From positions 14,681,001-14,745,000 of the forward strand of contig NC_066312.1 in NCBI RefSeq assembly GCF_905404315.1: a stretch of DNA of 64,000 bases. Direction: 5' to 3'. A program made the translations under genes and the position numbers. The DNA is from Leptidea sinapis. Lineage: Eukaryota > Arthropoda > Insecta > Lepidoptera > Pieridae. This document shows positions 1-11,234 of the stretch, piece by piece (within the stretch, counting starts at the first letter, position 1; every line of letters begins with the position of its first letter). The notes beneath the pieces were generated by a model, which made no database searches, was not told where the DNA came from, and worked only from the letters and a program-made list of their open reading frames with translations.

Positions 1-245
1 TTTGCTAGAAACTGTCATAACTATAATGTTAACACTAGGAACAAACATAAACTAATTATGCCTACTACTCGACTAAGTTGAATTAGTAAGTCTTCTGTGG
101 GACGTTGTATATGGTTTTACAACAAGATCCCAGATAATGTTCAATACAAATATAGTAAGAAATTCAAAAGAATTGTTAAAAAACATTTGTGTGGTTAAAG
201 GTTACTATAACATAAATGACTTACTCCCAGCCCAAATTGTATTAA
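1..245 (+). pseudogene. C-terminal fragment of a non-LTR retrotransposon ORF (LINE-a), cut by window edge
   Basis: This is the last part of a LINE reverse-transcriptase ORF, entering from outside the window. It aligns by eye with the better copy at 25305-26012, sharing for example AACTGTCATAACTATAATG, CCTACTACTCG and GGTTACTATAACATAAATGA. It carries an in-frame stop after the Leu-Ser region and differs from its relative at many sites, so it is dead. The LINE-a 3' UTR seen in the other copy is missing after about 245. The clade (CR1/Jockey-like) is inferred from sequence style only. Confidence 0.7.
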
Positions 246-1659
246 TAAATAAATTCCATCTATAAGGCGAACACTAATAAAATTTTTACATTATCATACA
301 TAAGAATAATATTAACATGCCTCAGAACATCATGCTCTTACTAACAAGCTACGAATGAAACAGTACACACATATGAAAATATTAAATGAATGTTGTCGTT
401 GTCTTTTCTTTAAACGAGTAAGTCTTGTACATATTTATACAAATAACGGATGAAATTTATTCCCTACACAGGGAGAGAAACCTAACTAGCTACACCTTTA
501 TTTATCTAAGCGGCACACATGCAAGAAAAATCATTTTTGAAGTATTTCTCACTTTACGCCTGAGAGGTCAGAACGATACTTCATTCACTTCGATAGAATG
601 AGCTAGATTTGATATTTAGTTGCTTTCTATTTGCATTATCATTGCTCGTGTCGGTACGAGTATATGCAATTTAATAATTCTGAATACTCCTTGATTTAAC
701 TTTTAAGATATAAAGAAATGTTTTATTGTAGATTAATAAGGTACATTATATTAGTTGAGTTGATTATTCTCGATACAAGAACCCCATTAATTACCCTAAA
801 TAATGGTTTTATTTATCAAACTAATGACCTAATGACAGGCTACGCTGCTGAAAATACGAGGATAATAAGTCTGGAGTGTAAAAATCATTTAACCTTGCCT
901 GAAAATCAACTCTCACGCGAGTTACGAAACAAATAAATCACTCTCATATATTCAAATAGATTTAGAGATTTTTTATGAACGATTTTGGTGTAAATTCAAA
1001 AATAAGATAAACTACTATATATTGTAAGTTTTTGACAGTAATTGCGTATTGTTTTTTGTTTATTGTTTGCGCGTAATAGTACATCGATGTTGATAAATTA
1101 GGAAGTGCCGTTGTAATTATAGTAAAGACCGCGGGGTAGATTTAGTTAATGAATGTATACTTAAAGGTACTGCCGATGTGTCTCTGTTCATATCAATTGG
1201 AGCCCATAAAGGATCTTAATAGGTAAAGTACTACCGATTATTAATTAATAAGAAATACCTACTAGCTTTGGCTAATATAGAGTCTTCATTTAATATCCAC
1301 TCTTTTAATTTTTTTTTCACTCTTTTAAAATTCGCCTTAATATTTGAATACCTATGTGCTTGCCTGCCTTGAGCCCGATGTATTTTATATTTATATCTGA
1401 TGTAGTCCGTTAAACAAAGTGCACACACAGAGGAGAGCGAGATTCGTCATAATAAAGTTTAAGTCTTTAAGATAAGTTTTTTGAAGTTAAAATACAGAAT
1501 GCTTAAATGAAAAAGATGAAATAACATAATTATGTAATTTGATTACTTATCATGCATTAATACAATACAAAATAGAATTAATGAAATAAATAAAAATTAA
1601 ATTAAATAATTCAATTAATCTTCAGGTTCATTTTAACAATGTCAAACAAAATATACATA
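246..1659. other. No recognisable gene, AT-rich
   Basis: The longest ORFs are 72 codons (718-936, plus) and a Lys-rich 65 codons (1231-1428, minus). Neither shows a known motif or support from splice sites. Confidence 0.6.
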
Positions 1660-1885
1660 CTTAGATAATTTATACGTTTAGATAGAGCCTCTTGCTGCTA
1701 GACAAGCAATGAAATCAGGCCAGGTTTATTAATTTAGTGTGCGTGACAAGCTACGACTTACACTCGCGATTTGTATGTCACTATATGTCCCTGCATTTCT
1801 CAAAATAGATGTTAACTGTCAACCTCAATTGTTTTCAACGTTTTTACAGCTATCACAGTCTATCTAAACGTATAAATGAACTAAG
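1660..1885. mobile_element. MITE family D, copy 1, 226 bp
   Basis: The ends are inverted repeats of 26 bp with 24 matches: CTTAGATAATTTATACGTTT at the left and the complement of CTATCTAAACGTATAAAT at the right. Two more copies lie at 24834-25062 and 55391-55578. All three share the inner words CACTCGCGATTTGTATG or GTCTATCT and the terminal AAATTATCTAAG or its variant. There is no coding capacity, so it would need a transposase from elsewhere; the superfamily is not clear. Confidence 0.75.
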
Positions 1886-2043
1886 ATGGAACATCCAAAA
1901 ATGCTATTGTGTGGTTTTATGGAACCACAATGTAAATGAAACTTTTTTCACGAAACAGCATATATTATCAAACAAAACAAAAACAAACCTAAATTTAATA
2001 TTTCTTTACTTATATTTATAACATAATGAAACAAAAAAAAACC

Positions 2044-2330
2044 TTCATTAGGTGAAGGGTTAGAACCCATCTCGTGAACCAGAATGGCCCTCGGCCAATC
2101 TGATTGAAAGTATTATTTGAAATTAATGATTCAACTTCACCACTAATCCGCCGGCTGTCATGCCACATGTAATAGATGGACGAATAAGTTTGAGGCGATG
2201 CAATAAACGTTTCACTTTCAAATATATTTTGGACTATTGAAGAGGTCTTGTGGTATTTTATCTCTATTCTTGAAGAATAATAAAAATAATAATAACCTTG
2301 TGTTGAGTGTTCCGAAGAGCTGTTTAACGA
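2044..2330. other. Unassigned sequence with a weak pol III promoter-like motif
   Basis: On the minus strand TTGGCCGAGGG (2088-2098) and GGTTCTAACCC (2057-2067) resemble tRNA A and B boxes at about 31 nt spacing. No cloverleaf can be drawn. It could be a decayed SINE head or chance. Confidence 0.2.
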
Positions 2331-2622
2331 CACAAGTTAGGTTATCATCCTCACCATCTGGATATGTGGCGGTCCTCCACAGTGCGGTATTCAAGGAGCT
2401 TTCTTCCACGTACTACAAAGCTGTGGAATGAACTTCCTTGTACAGTGTTTCCGGGACGATACGACATGGGTACCTTCAATAAAAGCGCGTACACCTTACT
2501 TAAAGGCCGGCAACGCTTCTGTGATTCCTCTGGTGTTGCAAGAGATTGTGGGCGGCGGTGATCACTTATCAACAGGTGACCCGTACGCTCGTTTGTCCTC
2601 CTATTCCATAAAAAAAAACCTA
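2331..2622 (+). pseudogene. 3' end of a non-LTR retrotransposon (LINE-b) with poly-A tail
   Basis: One frame (from 2364) reads SRSFLPRTTKLWNELP, then FPGRYDMGTF, then LKGRQR. This is the pattern that closes the reverse-transcriptase ORF of many insect LINEs (LWN.LP...FP..YD...FK). About 110 bp of 3' UTR follow, ending in an A-run at about 2610-2619. The 11935-12232 copy is about 90% alike by eye and 36360-36490 and 55625-55675 are shorter minus-strand copies. The element is 5'-truncated, as is usual for LINE insertions. Antisense ORFs across it are shadows. Confidence 0.7.
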
Positions 2623-3407
2623 CACTTTTGTAATGTTTATAATTTATGGTCGAGCTACGTCCTATGAGCGACATATTAAAATATGGAGTGATGATGAGGA
2701 ATTAGACTTGCTTAACACAATGACACAGCTGTCTGTAATAATATTGAGTTGGGTCTTCAAAGCATCTTGATTCAAGTTACTCTTGAGTAAAACACTGTAG
2801 TTGAGAAAGTAACGTAAATTCATATGGGGGTCTAAATTTGCGCAACGAAATAAAAACGCAGGGCAAAAATTAACCCTCACATGCGTTTACATATCAACGG
2901 ACTTGTTAGGTACTCTATTGTCAATAGGCTCTTCTACAATATCTTCTTGTTCTTGTGGTGCATTACCTTGTGTTTAATATTATGTTCAAACGTGGAGTGC
3001 GCACTATCTACATTGACAGTTGAGTTTCCCTTATCCTCCCTTTTCTTGGATAAAAGTATTAATGGGCTTAAGCCGTTCTGTTGCCTTGTTCTTCGCGCTA
3101 ATAATTCCAATATATTCTTTATTTTGTTTTAAAAAGAATGTCGTACATTCATAACTAAAGAGTTTATATAAGTCTAGATTTCTATGCTGACATGTTATTT
3201 GCAATTAATGAACAGAAATGATAATGTTATATCTGTGGGCAATGTTATTTAAGTACATAATTAAGCATTTAATTTTATACAATTAAAAGAAAACTGCATT
3301 TACAGATTATATATTTATAACAGTACAATTAGTTGGAACGAAGTTCTTTTTGGCATGTTGGGGAGGAAAGATAAAATACCAGTACACAGCGTACGTTAAC
3401 AAGAAGA
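2623..3407. other. No recognisable gene
   Basis: It holds an 83-codon plus ORF (2881-3132) with a hydrophobic N-terminus. The opposite strand has a short acidic frame (QGNAPQEQEDIVEEP near 2905-2970) that could be an old TE remnant. Neither is convincing. Confidence 0.5.
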
Positions 3408-3727
3408 CTTACGGACGTTCCTAATATTGAGTCAATCTCCTACTTGAGATAAAAACCGTAACTATCGTTGACTTTTCTGTCCCAATAAACTTATGGAAGT
3501 TAACTCACCTTATCCGTACACGCTGTCTGTCAATAGGGGACGTATACCTTACCAGCGATAGAAGTTTGTATGGAAATTGCAATTCACGCGTCCCAATATA
3601 AGGCGATAAGAATGACTTATCGGGTATGTTGGGACAGCTTCAGAATATTGACAGATAATTACTGACAGTACAAGGTAGTAATTTATCTCTATCTGTAGAT
3701 AGTATATTGGGAACAGCCGTTAGTGGA
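3408..3727. mobile_element. MITE of about 320 bp with ACGG-type inverted ends
   Basis: The left end (ACGGACGTTCCTAATATTGA) matches the complement of the right end (ACGGCTGTTCCCAATATACT). Both continue to a shared GAGATAAA about 35 bp in. The middle is rich in TATC/GATA words and CCCAATA. The tips resemble the ACGGCCGTT tips of the MITE at 5335-5767, so the two may be related families. There is no ORF. Confidence 0.6.
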
Positions 3728-4558
3728 TGTCATGCTCCCTCTGTGTGTGTGATTCTGTCTATAGCACATCTAGCAAGTGAACATAATTGAAGTAATCACA
3801 TAAGGAAGGCAGGATAAATCACATAACTCACGAAAAGAAAATCAATTTATTTGTTATTCCTAAATATCGATATTTTATAATATCTCAAAAAATATTTATG
3901 ACATTAGGCGACGTAGTTATCTTACAAATCATGCACAATAATTGTAAATACATGTATCCACACCTTATTTTTGATAACTATTAATGACCGTGTAAGTTAA
4001 TTGATGACATAAATTTCTAGTGCTACTTTTAGTTAAGAAACTTTTTTTTTTTAATGACGATTTTAAAAGTGACGCTCATAATTATTATCATACAACATTC
4101 GTCTTAGTCGTGTGTCATCTGTGTGTCAATCAACAAGCCTAAAACTGCTTAAATAATACAGTAATGACGCAAAAAAAGATGTGTGAGTTATCATCTTACC
4201 GGTGGTCTATTCAAAAAAAGCCAATAATTTAGTTAAACAAATATTTTTTCATTAAATATAATACAATTATTGACAAGTATTCACATCCCATTCTCTACAA
4301 TTTCAATAAAAATAAAATATGCTGCAAATTTAAATCATCTCTAATGTCGACCTCAAAATATTCACCACATTTTTTGAACAATATGTAAAATACAAACTAT
4401 TTAATAAATTATTATATTTAAAAAAAAAAACAAGAATGGTTGATGATTTCATTATCATATTGATATTAAGTTATCTAATCCTAATTAGCGGAATTAAAAT
4501 TTCATCCAGTTGATGACATACACAAAATAAAGCCAAAATATATATAAACTAGTTTTTT
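3728..4558. other. No recognisable gene or repeat, AT-rich
   Basis: Long A/T runs (for example 4420-4431); only short ORFs. Nothing assigned. Confidence 0.6.
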
Positions 4559-4931
4559 TTATGAAAATAAGTTACGAGACGAGCAGGACATTAAGTTAAT
4601 GGTAATTGATACGCTCAAGCCATTACAATGTATCGCTGCTCAGGCTTCTTGAAAAATCGAAAAATTTTGAGCGGCACTACAATTGCGCTCTTCCCTTTGA
4701 GACATAGGATGTTAAATCACATTTTCCCAGTAATTTCACTAGCTAATTTGCATTACTGCTTCACGGCAATAATAATCGCCGTTCTGCTACCCATAATCTA
4801 GCCGGCATCCTGTGCAAAGAAGCCTCCCACTGGTAAATGTCCTATGTCGCCTCTTACAACACCCTTGGGCCTGGAACTTCCCTATTAATTTTAGCACAGA
4901 GTAAACTAGTGGATGCCCGTGACTTGATACG
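4559..4931 (+). repeat. Dispersed repeat A, near full-length copy
   Basis: The landmarks, in order, are GACGAGCAGGACATT, CATTACAATG, a pair of inverted words (CGCTGCTCAGG / GAGCGGCAC), GTAATTTCACTAGCTA, TGCTTCACGGCA, ATCTAGCCGGCATCCTGTGC, AGCCTCCCACTGG and a tail ending AAACTAGTGGATGCCCGTGA. Other copies are at 10662-10858, 15265-15530, 33190-33510, 37681-38047 and 43120-43345. I recognise this as a common lepidopteran repeat but cannot name its class. It has no ORF and no clear target-site duplication. Confidence 0.8.
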
Positions 4932-4978
4932 CACTAAATCTTACGAGAAGTTCAAAGTTAAAATTAAATGTGAAAAAA

Positions 4979-6520
4979 AAAATTAGTCTTTGTTACGTTC
5001 ATCAAAATAGAAAAAAGGTTTTGAGTAGAAAAAGGTATTGGCTCATTTGCTTAATTTTGACGGACGTAGAAAGTATGCGCTTCATTAGAGAAAAAATATT
5101 GCATTCTTAATATTAAATTCTTTTGCAAAAAAAGGGCTTTTTTTCTTTTTTGTAGTATTAACAATTGTAAATGGGATTTCATGCAACAAAATAAAATAAA
5201 TATTACCTTCTAATATAAAAAAAATCTTTTTGGTAATTAAGTTAATTTTAATTTGTTTTATGTTAATTTTTAGGCAATTACTCATTTTGACAGTAAAATA
5301 AGGTAACTTCAACTGAGTTTCTCATTTATTTACTAACGGCCGTTTCAAGAACCTATCTATCTTTAGTTTAACTTACTAGAAGTAGACAAATCTATCCTTA
5401 TACGCTTACTTACATTTCAATTACTTATTGACAGATAGCATTGGACAATCGGCCGTTTTCAATAACGTTTATCTAGTTACAGATTAATTGCTGTCACCGT
5501 TTAATCAAGATCTTATCTATCCATAGTTATGTCCAATATAGTTATAGACCAATGATTCATGTGGATAGGTTATTGAAATGTAAGTAAGCGTAAAAGGATA
5601 GATTTGTCTACCTCTAGTAAGTTCAACTAAGGATAGATAGTTAATTGAAAACGGCCGTAGAACTATATTGGATATAACTATGGATAGATAAGATATTGTC
5701 ATTAAACGGTGACAGCAATGTATCTGTAAGTTAAACTGAGGATAGATAGGATATTTAAAACGGCCGTAAAAGATAAGAAAAATACCTAGATAAGTTACTG
5801 AAAATTAACTTGACTAAAATGCTTCTGCAATTATTCTTCGTGGCAGGGTTTGGATGAGATTTTGTATGAGTTATTGGAGAGTACGCTTCCATTCGGCCGT
5901 AATGTGAATTTTAAGCTCTCGGATATTCTGTGGAGTTGGGTGTACAGATCTTATACGTCGTGTTAGAAATTCCCATAGATGCTGGGATTGGGATTGAGGT
6001 CGGGACTTCGTGCGGGGCAATCTAAAGGCGGATCCCGACTTCACTTAAGTAAACGTCTACGTCACCCGATCGGTGTACTGCAGCATTGTCGTCCACAAAC
6101 ACAACAGCACTTCCTGCAACAGCTACGCTGTTTATATATATGAGGAATTACGATTTCCATGATGTAGCGTTGTGAATTAAGAGAGCCATTTCTTCGAATA
6201 CTAACGCTGTGAGATCTTCAGAAGTTATGTTAGCCCAAAACGTGACAAAGCCCCCACCGTACCGCGTGATTTCTTCAAAAAAACCTCTGCCTAACGCTCT
6301 CTTGGTCTTCTTAGCACTTTACGACGTTGGTTCTCGCCAAATAAAGAGATTCTGGAGATCCACATTTTTCGGAAAAAGTAGGTAGACTTCCGATTTCGTA
6401 AAGCTTGGCTCACAATATATCGATCATCCCTGGGCTCAGTACAGCGTATTTCTATGGTGGAGCAATCCATCCAGCAATAACCATTACAACTCAAAAGAAC
6501 ATCTCTAACGCAGATACAGC
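4979..6520 (-). pseudogene. Tc1-like DNA transposon, copy 1, degenerate and deleted
   Basis: Read on minus, fragments match the Tc1 branch of the IS630/Tc1/mariner superfamily: RDDRYIVSQALRNRKST from the DNA-binding half, RISLFGENQRRKVLRRP from the catalytic core, and VFVDDNAAVHRSGDVD carrying the second catalytic Asp. RNRKST runs almost directly into RISLFGEN, so roughly 70 residues between them, including the first catalytic block, are deleted. Stops and frameshifts break the rest, and the N-terminus and 5' end are missing. The 3' end at about 4979-5090 (AATTAGTCTTTGTTACGTTC and CGTCCGTCAAAATTAAGCAA on opposite strands) matches the 3' end of copy 2 at 10240-10312. A nested MITE (5335-5767) lies in the 3' non-coding part. 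Confidence 0.8.
5335..5767. mobile_element. MITE with a second copy of itself inserted in reverse
   Basis: Four GGCCGTTT tips occur: forward at about 5335 and 5449, reverse at about 5657 and 5766. Segment 5335-5440 pairs with the complement of 5560-5657, and 5449-5545 pairs with the complement of 5660-5766, giving the order A B A' B'. This is explained by one element (A...B', 5335-5448 plus 5658-5767) split by an inverted copy (B...A', 5449-5657). The tips read ACGGCCGTTTT; repeated CTATCTATCC and TTAAACGGTGACAGCAAT words lie inside. It has no ORF. Confidence 0.75.
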
Positions 6521-7017
6521 AAGATAGAAAAAGGAATCGAACATATTGTCAGTGTAACAGATATTGACAGCCAAATTTGGAATTAGTTCATTAGTATTTT
6601 GAATATTAAAGTACCTAACGGATTCTATCAAAATTGATCACACATTTACGGGCTCACAGGTCGTTTATACGCTACGTATGTTCCAAGCCTATGCGCTATT
6701 ACACCTAACACTAATTGTATTTACTGCTTGAATAAATTCCGTGGATATAGTAAACATTAATACTACTTAATTATGTGTTAATGTTAAATAGTACCACTAT
6801 TTAACATTAACAATAACATTCAAACAATCTTTACAGATACGAAATTTGTACTAACAAAACAGTCCCTTTTTATTGTGGTCATAATGTGCCGTTTTTGAAC
6901 GCATCATGGAGGGTTAATGATATTTGATTATATAAAAATATATACATGCATCTATCAGAATTATTAAATACAATATAATGATAAAATATTATATATCACA
7001 CATATACATGATAAAAT
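6521..7017. other. No gene; contains a perfect 16-bp hairpin
   Basis: 6777-6792 and 6796-6811 are exact inverted repeats with a 3-nt loop (ACC). Nothing else is recognised. Confidence 0.7.
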
Positions 7018-7217
7018 GGACGTAGTTATGCAGAAAGGACTCAAACCACACTTTGGTGAAAATAGAGTTAAATTTGCCATCGTCCTCCTGAAGGTCGAAT
7101 CTGCTTTTTTTATATTTATATAGGATATTTATTGGTAGATTATTTAGAGCTGAAACTTATTCCTATAACACAAAAGTGTCTTTGTGTGGTTTGAGTCCTT
7201 TCTGATTAACTACATCC
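7018..7217. mobile_element. MITE family E, 200 bp
   Basis: The left end GGACGTAGTTATGCAGAAAG and the complement of the right end GGATGTAGTTAATCAGAAAG both run on into GGACTCAAACCACAC, giving an inverted repeat of about 34 bp with few mismatches. There is no coding capacity and no second copy in the window. Confidence 0.75.
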
Positions 7218-7689
7218 AAGTATTATATTGTTGTAACTGGTTGAAGTCGGATCGAGTTGCTTCCAATGAGTTGATGGATCAGAATACTCTTGATGAAGGC
7301 GCCTTTGTTGAATAAATATTTGTATCATCATACGAATGACAAATTACGATTAGCGTATGATAAAACGTTTATCGTAATATGTCAATTATATGACTGATAA
7401 AATTTAGTGTAATGAGTCCTTTGTAAAATTCTATAGATGTGTGGACAGTTTCTTCCTCCACCATGGTGTCTCTTTTTGTTCATATGGGAGGGTACATGGC
7501 TTCGTTACGTAACGCGATACTTCAAATAAAAATATCAATGAAAACAATTTTTAACCGTTATAATCATAAATATAATAATAAAACCATTGAGGCTAAAAAA
7601 CGGTTTTTAAAATTGCTCATTAATATTTCTTAAAAATATTCAAGCGTATTTTAATTATTTATTACTAATTTATTTGTAGTAAATAATAA

Positions 7690-7800
7690 ATAAAAGTTGG
7701 CAGAAATTTTCTGACGTTTGCGACATTCGTTATTTTTTTTTTTTTTGGTTTCTTCGTCCATTATAAAGACAGGAAAAGGGTTCAAGCCCATAATACCTAT
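7690..7800 (+). repeat. Dispersed repeat C, fragment
   Basis: It shares TTTTCTGACGTTTGCGACAT, a T-run, GGTTTCTTCGTCCATTATAA and AGGGTTCAAGCCC with 39040-39140 and 61650-61740. GGTTCAAGCCC resembles a pol III B box, but there is no A box. Confidence 0.6.
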
Positions 7801-7987
7801 AATATTCATTAATATTAAATAATTAATACATACGTTTATTTACGAGGGCGCAAATCTTTTTAATAGTTTACCTTCATCTCTCAAAAAGATTAAGTCGTTT
7901 ATTACATTTTAATTTGATCTATTAGACTACATTACTTCAAAGTTTTTATAAAAAACATGTGTGAAATAGTTTGTTATATGACAGTGA

Positions 7988-8326
7988 CCTGGAGGTCTAT
8001 TACCAAAATCGAAAGCCGAAGTTTCGTCCGAAATGAAAGAACGACACACTTCAAATTAAATCCTATTACCAAATAATTTCGGATCCGAATAGTGCGGACA
8101 AATTTCGTTTCGGAACCATAGTTATAACATAAAAAATAAAGTTGTAGTTACGACCTTATTAATCTCAAACAACGCAAAAGTTAATGTCAAGTGAATTTGG
8201 GAATAAGGTAAATGAAAGACAATGTCTAATTGCGAACTTCGTATCTATCATTGAATCCGAAACACTTTCGTAATAGGAAAATGTCAACCGAAACTTCATA
8301 TTTCGATTTTGGTAATAGGGCTCCAG
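7988..8326. mobile_element. MITE family F, about 335 bp
   Basis: The left end CTGGAGGTCTATTACCAAAA matches the complement of the right end CTGGAGCCCTATTACCAAAA. Both continue with TCGAAA and then GAAGTTTCG. The middle holds further CTATTACCAA-like words. It has no ORF. Confidence 0.75.
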
Positions 8327-9110
8327 TAAAAGTGTATTATTATAAATTATGTGAAGAAGAATATACTAAGTACCTTGGTAATCAGTTAAGTAAGTAGTTA
8401 TCTTGGTAAGATATGACGAAGGAGCTGAATGAAACATGTAAAGAACGACAGATAAATTATTACATCATATAATGTTTTCATGTTAGTCACAATATTATGG
8501 TTTTAATGAGAAAATTAATATCTTTAAACCTAATACATATTCAATAGTTGTAACTAAGAAAAAAATATATTTTATAAACAATACATTTTTAATAAGTAAC
8601 CTTTACTTACATTATGTTATTAATACACAAAATTTAAGTAATAAGTAAGTAAGCTTTTCTCATGTTAAGCAATTTCAAGGTTCAAGTCACGAGAATCACA
8701 TGTTTTTGTATAATAATTTGTTTCACTTTCACTTTGAAAAAATAATCATTTCTGTTGATTGTTGAGAATATTCCCGAGGGAGATTTCTTCGTTGAATATT
8801 GTCAACTAATAATATGCATGACAAATTCCAAATCATTTTCACTAAAGTTTTTCAAAATTCATAATCCGCGTGATATTTATATTTTAGAAAATAATCAAAT
8901 TAGTATATATATATTATATAAACAATTGCAAAAACCGGACAACCAAAGCTTTTCCACAATACAAAAGAGATGTTACATGCATTCAATTAAATAGAAACAA
9001 TTGTCTACGTATTAAAAAGTACTTCCAGTTAAAATTGAATGTTCCAAATTTTTAAATTTCAAAGATATTAAGAAAATATTATATTCGATTAGATTATATT
9101 GTGCAAAAGG
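8327..9110. other. No recognisable gene
   Basis: AT-rich; one 79-codon plus ORF (8755-8994) with no recognisable motif. Confidence 0.55.
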
Positions 9111-10312
9111 GTCTGTTGTTATTACAATGAATTGATGTAAAATTGTTCATATTGGATTGTCGTTACAAAATATGTTTCGTAATGTGGCAGACAAGACAAT
9201 TATCGCTGGTAATATAGAAAATCTTCTTCAAGAAGGTTGTACTCAATGTTATGTTTCTGAACAGTATGGTGCCAGTCGTTAAACTGTTCAGAGGACCTGG
9301 ACTAGGTCTTACGAAACTGGTTAAGGAAGAAAACGCTGTACTGAGCCCAGGAATGATCGATATATTGTGAGCCAAGCTTTACGAAATCGGAAATCTACCT
9401 ACAATAAAAACAAAAACAATCTTGAACATGTAAGAAATGTGAGTTTTGGCGTATGGACTGTCAGGAGAAGACTTCTAAAAGCCGATAGACACAGTCAAAG
9501 ACCAGCTAGGATTCCTAAATAACTCCGTGGGCACCGCAATAGCAAGGATGAGATTTTCCGAAAAATGTGTGACGTGGAGAGATGTAATGAAGCTAGGTTT
9601 TATTTTCTAATGACGCCAGAATCTCTTTATTTGGTGAGAACCAACGTCGTAAAGTGCTAAGAAGACCAAGAGAGCGTTAGGCAGAGGTTTTTTTGAAGAA
9701 ATCACGCGGTACGGTAGGGGCTCTGTCACGTTTTGGGCTAACATAACTTCTGAAGATCGTTCAGAGTTAGTATGCGAAGAAAATGGCTGCCTAAATTCAC
9801 AACCCTACATCACGGAAATCGTAATTCCTCATATATGACCTGCGTAGCTGTTGCAGGAAGTGCTGCCGTGTTTATGGACGACAATGCTGCAGCACACCGA
9901 GCGGGTGACGTAGATGCTTATGTAAGTGAAATCGGGATCCGCCTCTAAAGGCGGTTCTCGTCTAAATTGACTAGTACGAAGTTCCGACCTCAATCCCATT
10001 GAGCATCTATGGAACTTTCTTACACGTTACGTGTTATATCTGTACACCAAGCTCCACAGAATATCCGAGAGCTTAAAATTGACATTACGTGCAAATGGGA
10101 GCGTATTCTCCAAGAATTCATAAGAAAACCTCATCCAAAGAGAGGTCGCGGGTTAAACTCCCGCATCGTTCATAAAATTTTGTTTTAAAATTTTATTTAT
10201 GTCATAAATATAATATTGTTCCTCTAGTGGAGCGCATACGTTCTACATCCGTCAAAAATAAGCAAATGAGCTCAAAACCTTTTTCTACTTTGATGGAGGT
10301 AACTAAGACTAT
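9111..10312 (+). pseudogene. Tc1-like transposase and element, copy 2, degenerate
   Basis: The transposase would cut and paste the element by a DDE reaction in the nucleus. The reading starts near ATG 9171 (MFRNVADKTIIAGN). Across frames it gives CYVSEQYGASR and TVQRTWTRSYETG (helix-turn-helix half), RNDRYIVSQALRNRKST, NLEHVRNVSFGVWTVRRRLL, and later FMDDNAAAHRAGDVD, which holds the second catalytic Asp. The block that should hold the third catalytic residue (LNPIE) is frame-broken near 9990. Several stops and frameshifts occur; the family length is about 340 residues. About 130 bp of 3' UTR end in GGAGGTAACTAAGACTA, matching the end of copy 1. The matching 5' terminal repeat is not visible. 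Confidence 0.8.
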
Positions 10313-10661
10313 TTTTTTTTTTCATTCATATTATCCTAATATCTTCCCTCTCTTGGCGTGGGTCGCTATGCCAACTTAGTGGCTGAAAGGCAGTATTGAG
10401 ATATAACCTTTAGTTGCGAATGCAACGGGCAAATATTAGTATATTTTATAATTAACGTCGAGCCGGGTCGGTACATCAAATATTATTGATAAAAATCTTA
10501 CTATACCAGTTGTATTTATAAAACCGAGGCCGAGGAAGTGTTTTTACTTTTGTCTGTTTGTATATTTGTTTATGCATGCTAATGTTAGAAACGGACAAGG
10601 TGATTTAAATGCCGTTTTCACTGATCTATTGTATTTACGCTATTCGTATCATTTACTGCAT
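10313..10661. other. No recognisable gene
   Basis: Unassigned; a short GC-richer patch near 10455-10475 and no coherent ORF. Confidence 0.55.
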
Positions 10662-10858
10662 ATCAAGTCACGGGCGTCCACTAGTTTACTATGTGCTACC
10701 GCGGGGCATAAAATTTATAGTGAAGTTCCAGGCCTAAGGGTGTTGTAAGAAGCGACTTAGGACATTTACCAGTAGGAGGCTTCTTTGCACAGGATGCCGG
10801 CTAGATTATGGGTAGCAGAACGGCGTCTTTTTCTGCCGTGTAGCAGTAATGTATAAAG
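10662..10858 (-). repeat. Dispersed repeat A, right half only
   Basis: It holds TCAAGTCACGGGCGTCCACT, GTTCCAGGCCTAAGGGTGTT, CACAGGATGCCGGCTAGATT and TGCCGTGTAGCAGTAATG, i.e. the tail half of repeat A in reverse. The 60-codon ORF over it is incidental. Confidence 0.8.
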
Positions 10859-11234
10859 CTTGGCGGCAGAATCCTTGCCAATAACTTGCGATAATAATTG
10901 TTAAAGTGTGTATAACTTTGTTCATCATGTGGTTATGCGGAAATAATATTTACTTTAACATGAAGAGGGTAATTAAGAAAGTTTGAGTGTGTTTTGGTTT
11001 GACTTTTGATTGATTGGTTGATTTTTTTAATGAATGCCTCCGTCAAATGGGTGTCGATGATTATGTCAATATCAGGGTGGAGAGGTTTTTAATTTTTTTT
11101 TAACTAAGTAAACTTAAGAAAGAACTAAGTAAATGCACATATCGATTGTTATAGCTGTGGTTTCCTTTAGTGGACTGAGGTATAGACAATAATAATGTGT
11201 TTTGTAAGTTGAACGTTAAGTCATCGATGGTTTA
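10859..11234. other. No recognisable gene or repeat
   Basis: Nothing assigned; T-rich runs near 11020 and 11090. Confidence 0.55.

Noticed and set aside
2044..2105. A- and B-box-like words on minus suggesting a tRNA or SINE
   Set aside because: No cloverleaf and no second copy; spacing is short.
2016..2674. Minus-strand ORFs of 105 and 107 codons
   Set aside because: They lie antisense to the LINE-b 3' end, whose plus-strand motifs explain the sequence.
2881..3132. 83-codon ORF with a hydrophobic, signal-peptide-like start
   Set aside because: No family, no splice context, and the opposite strand has a competing acidic frame.
7770..7795. GGTTCAAGCCC as evidence of a SINE
   Set aside because: No A box and no target-site duplication in any of the three copies.
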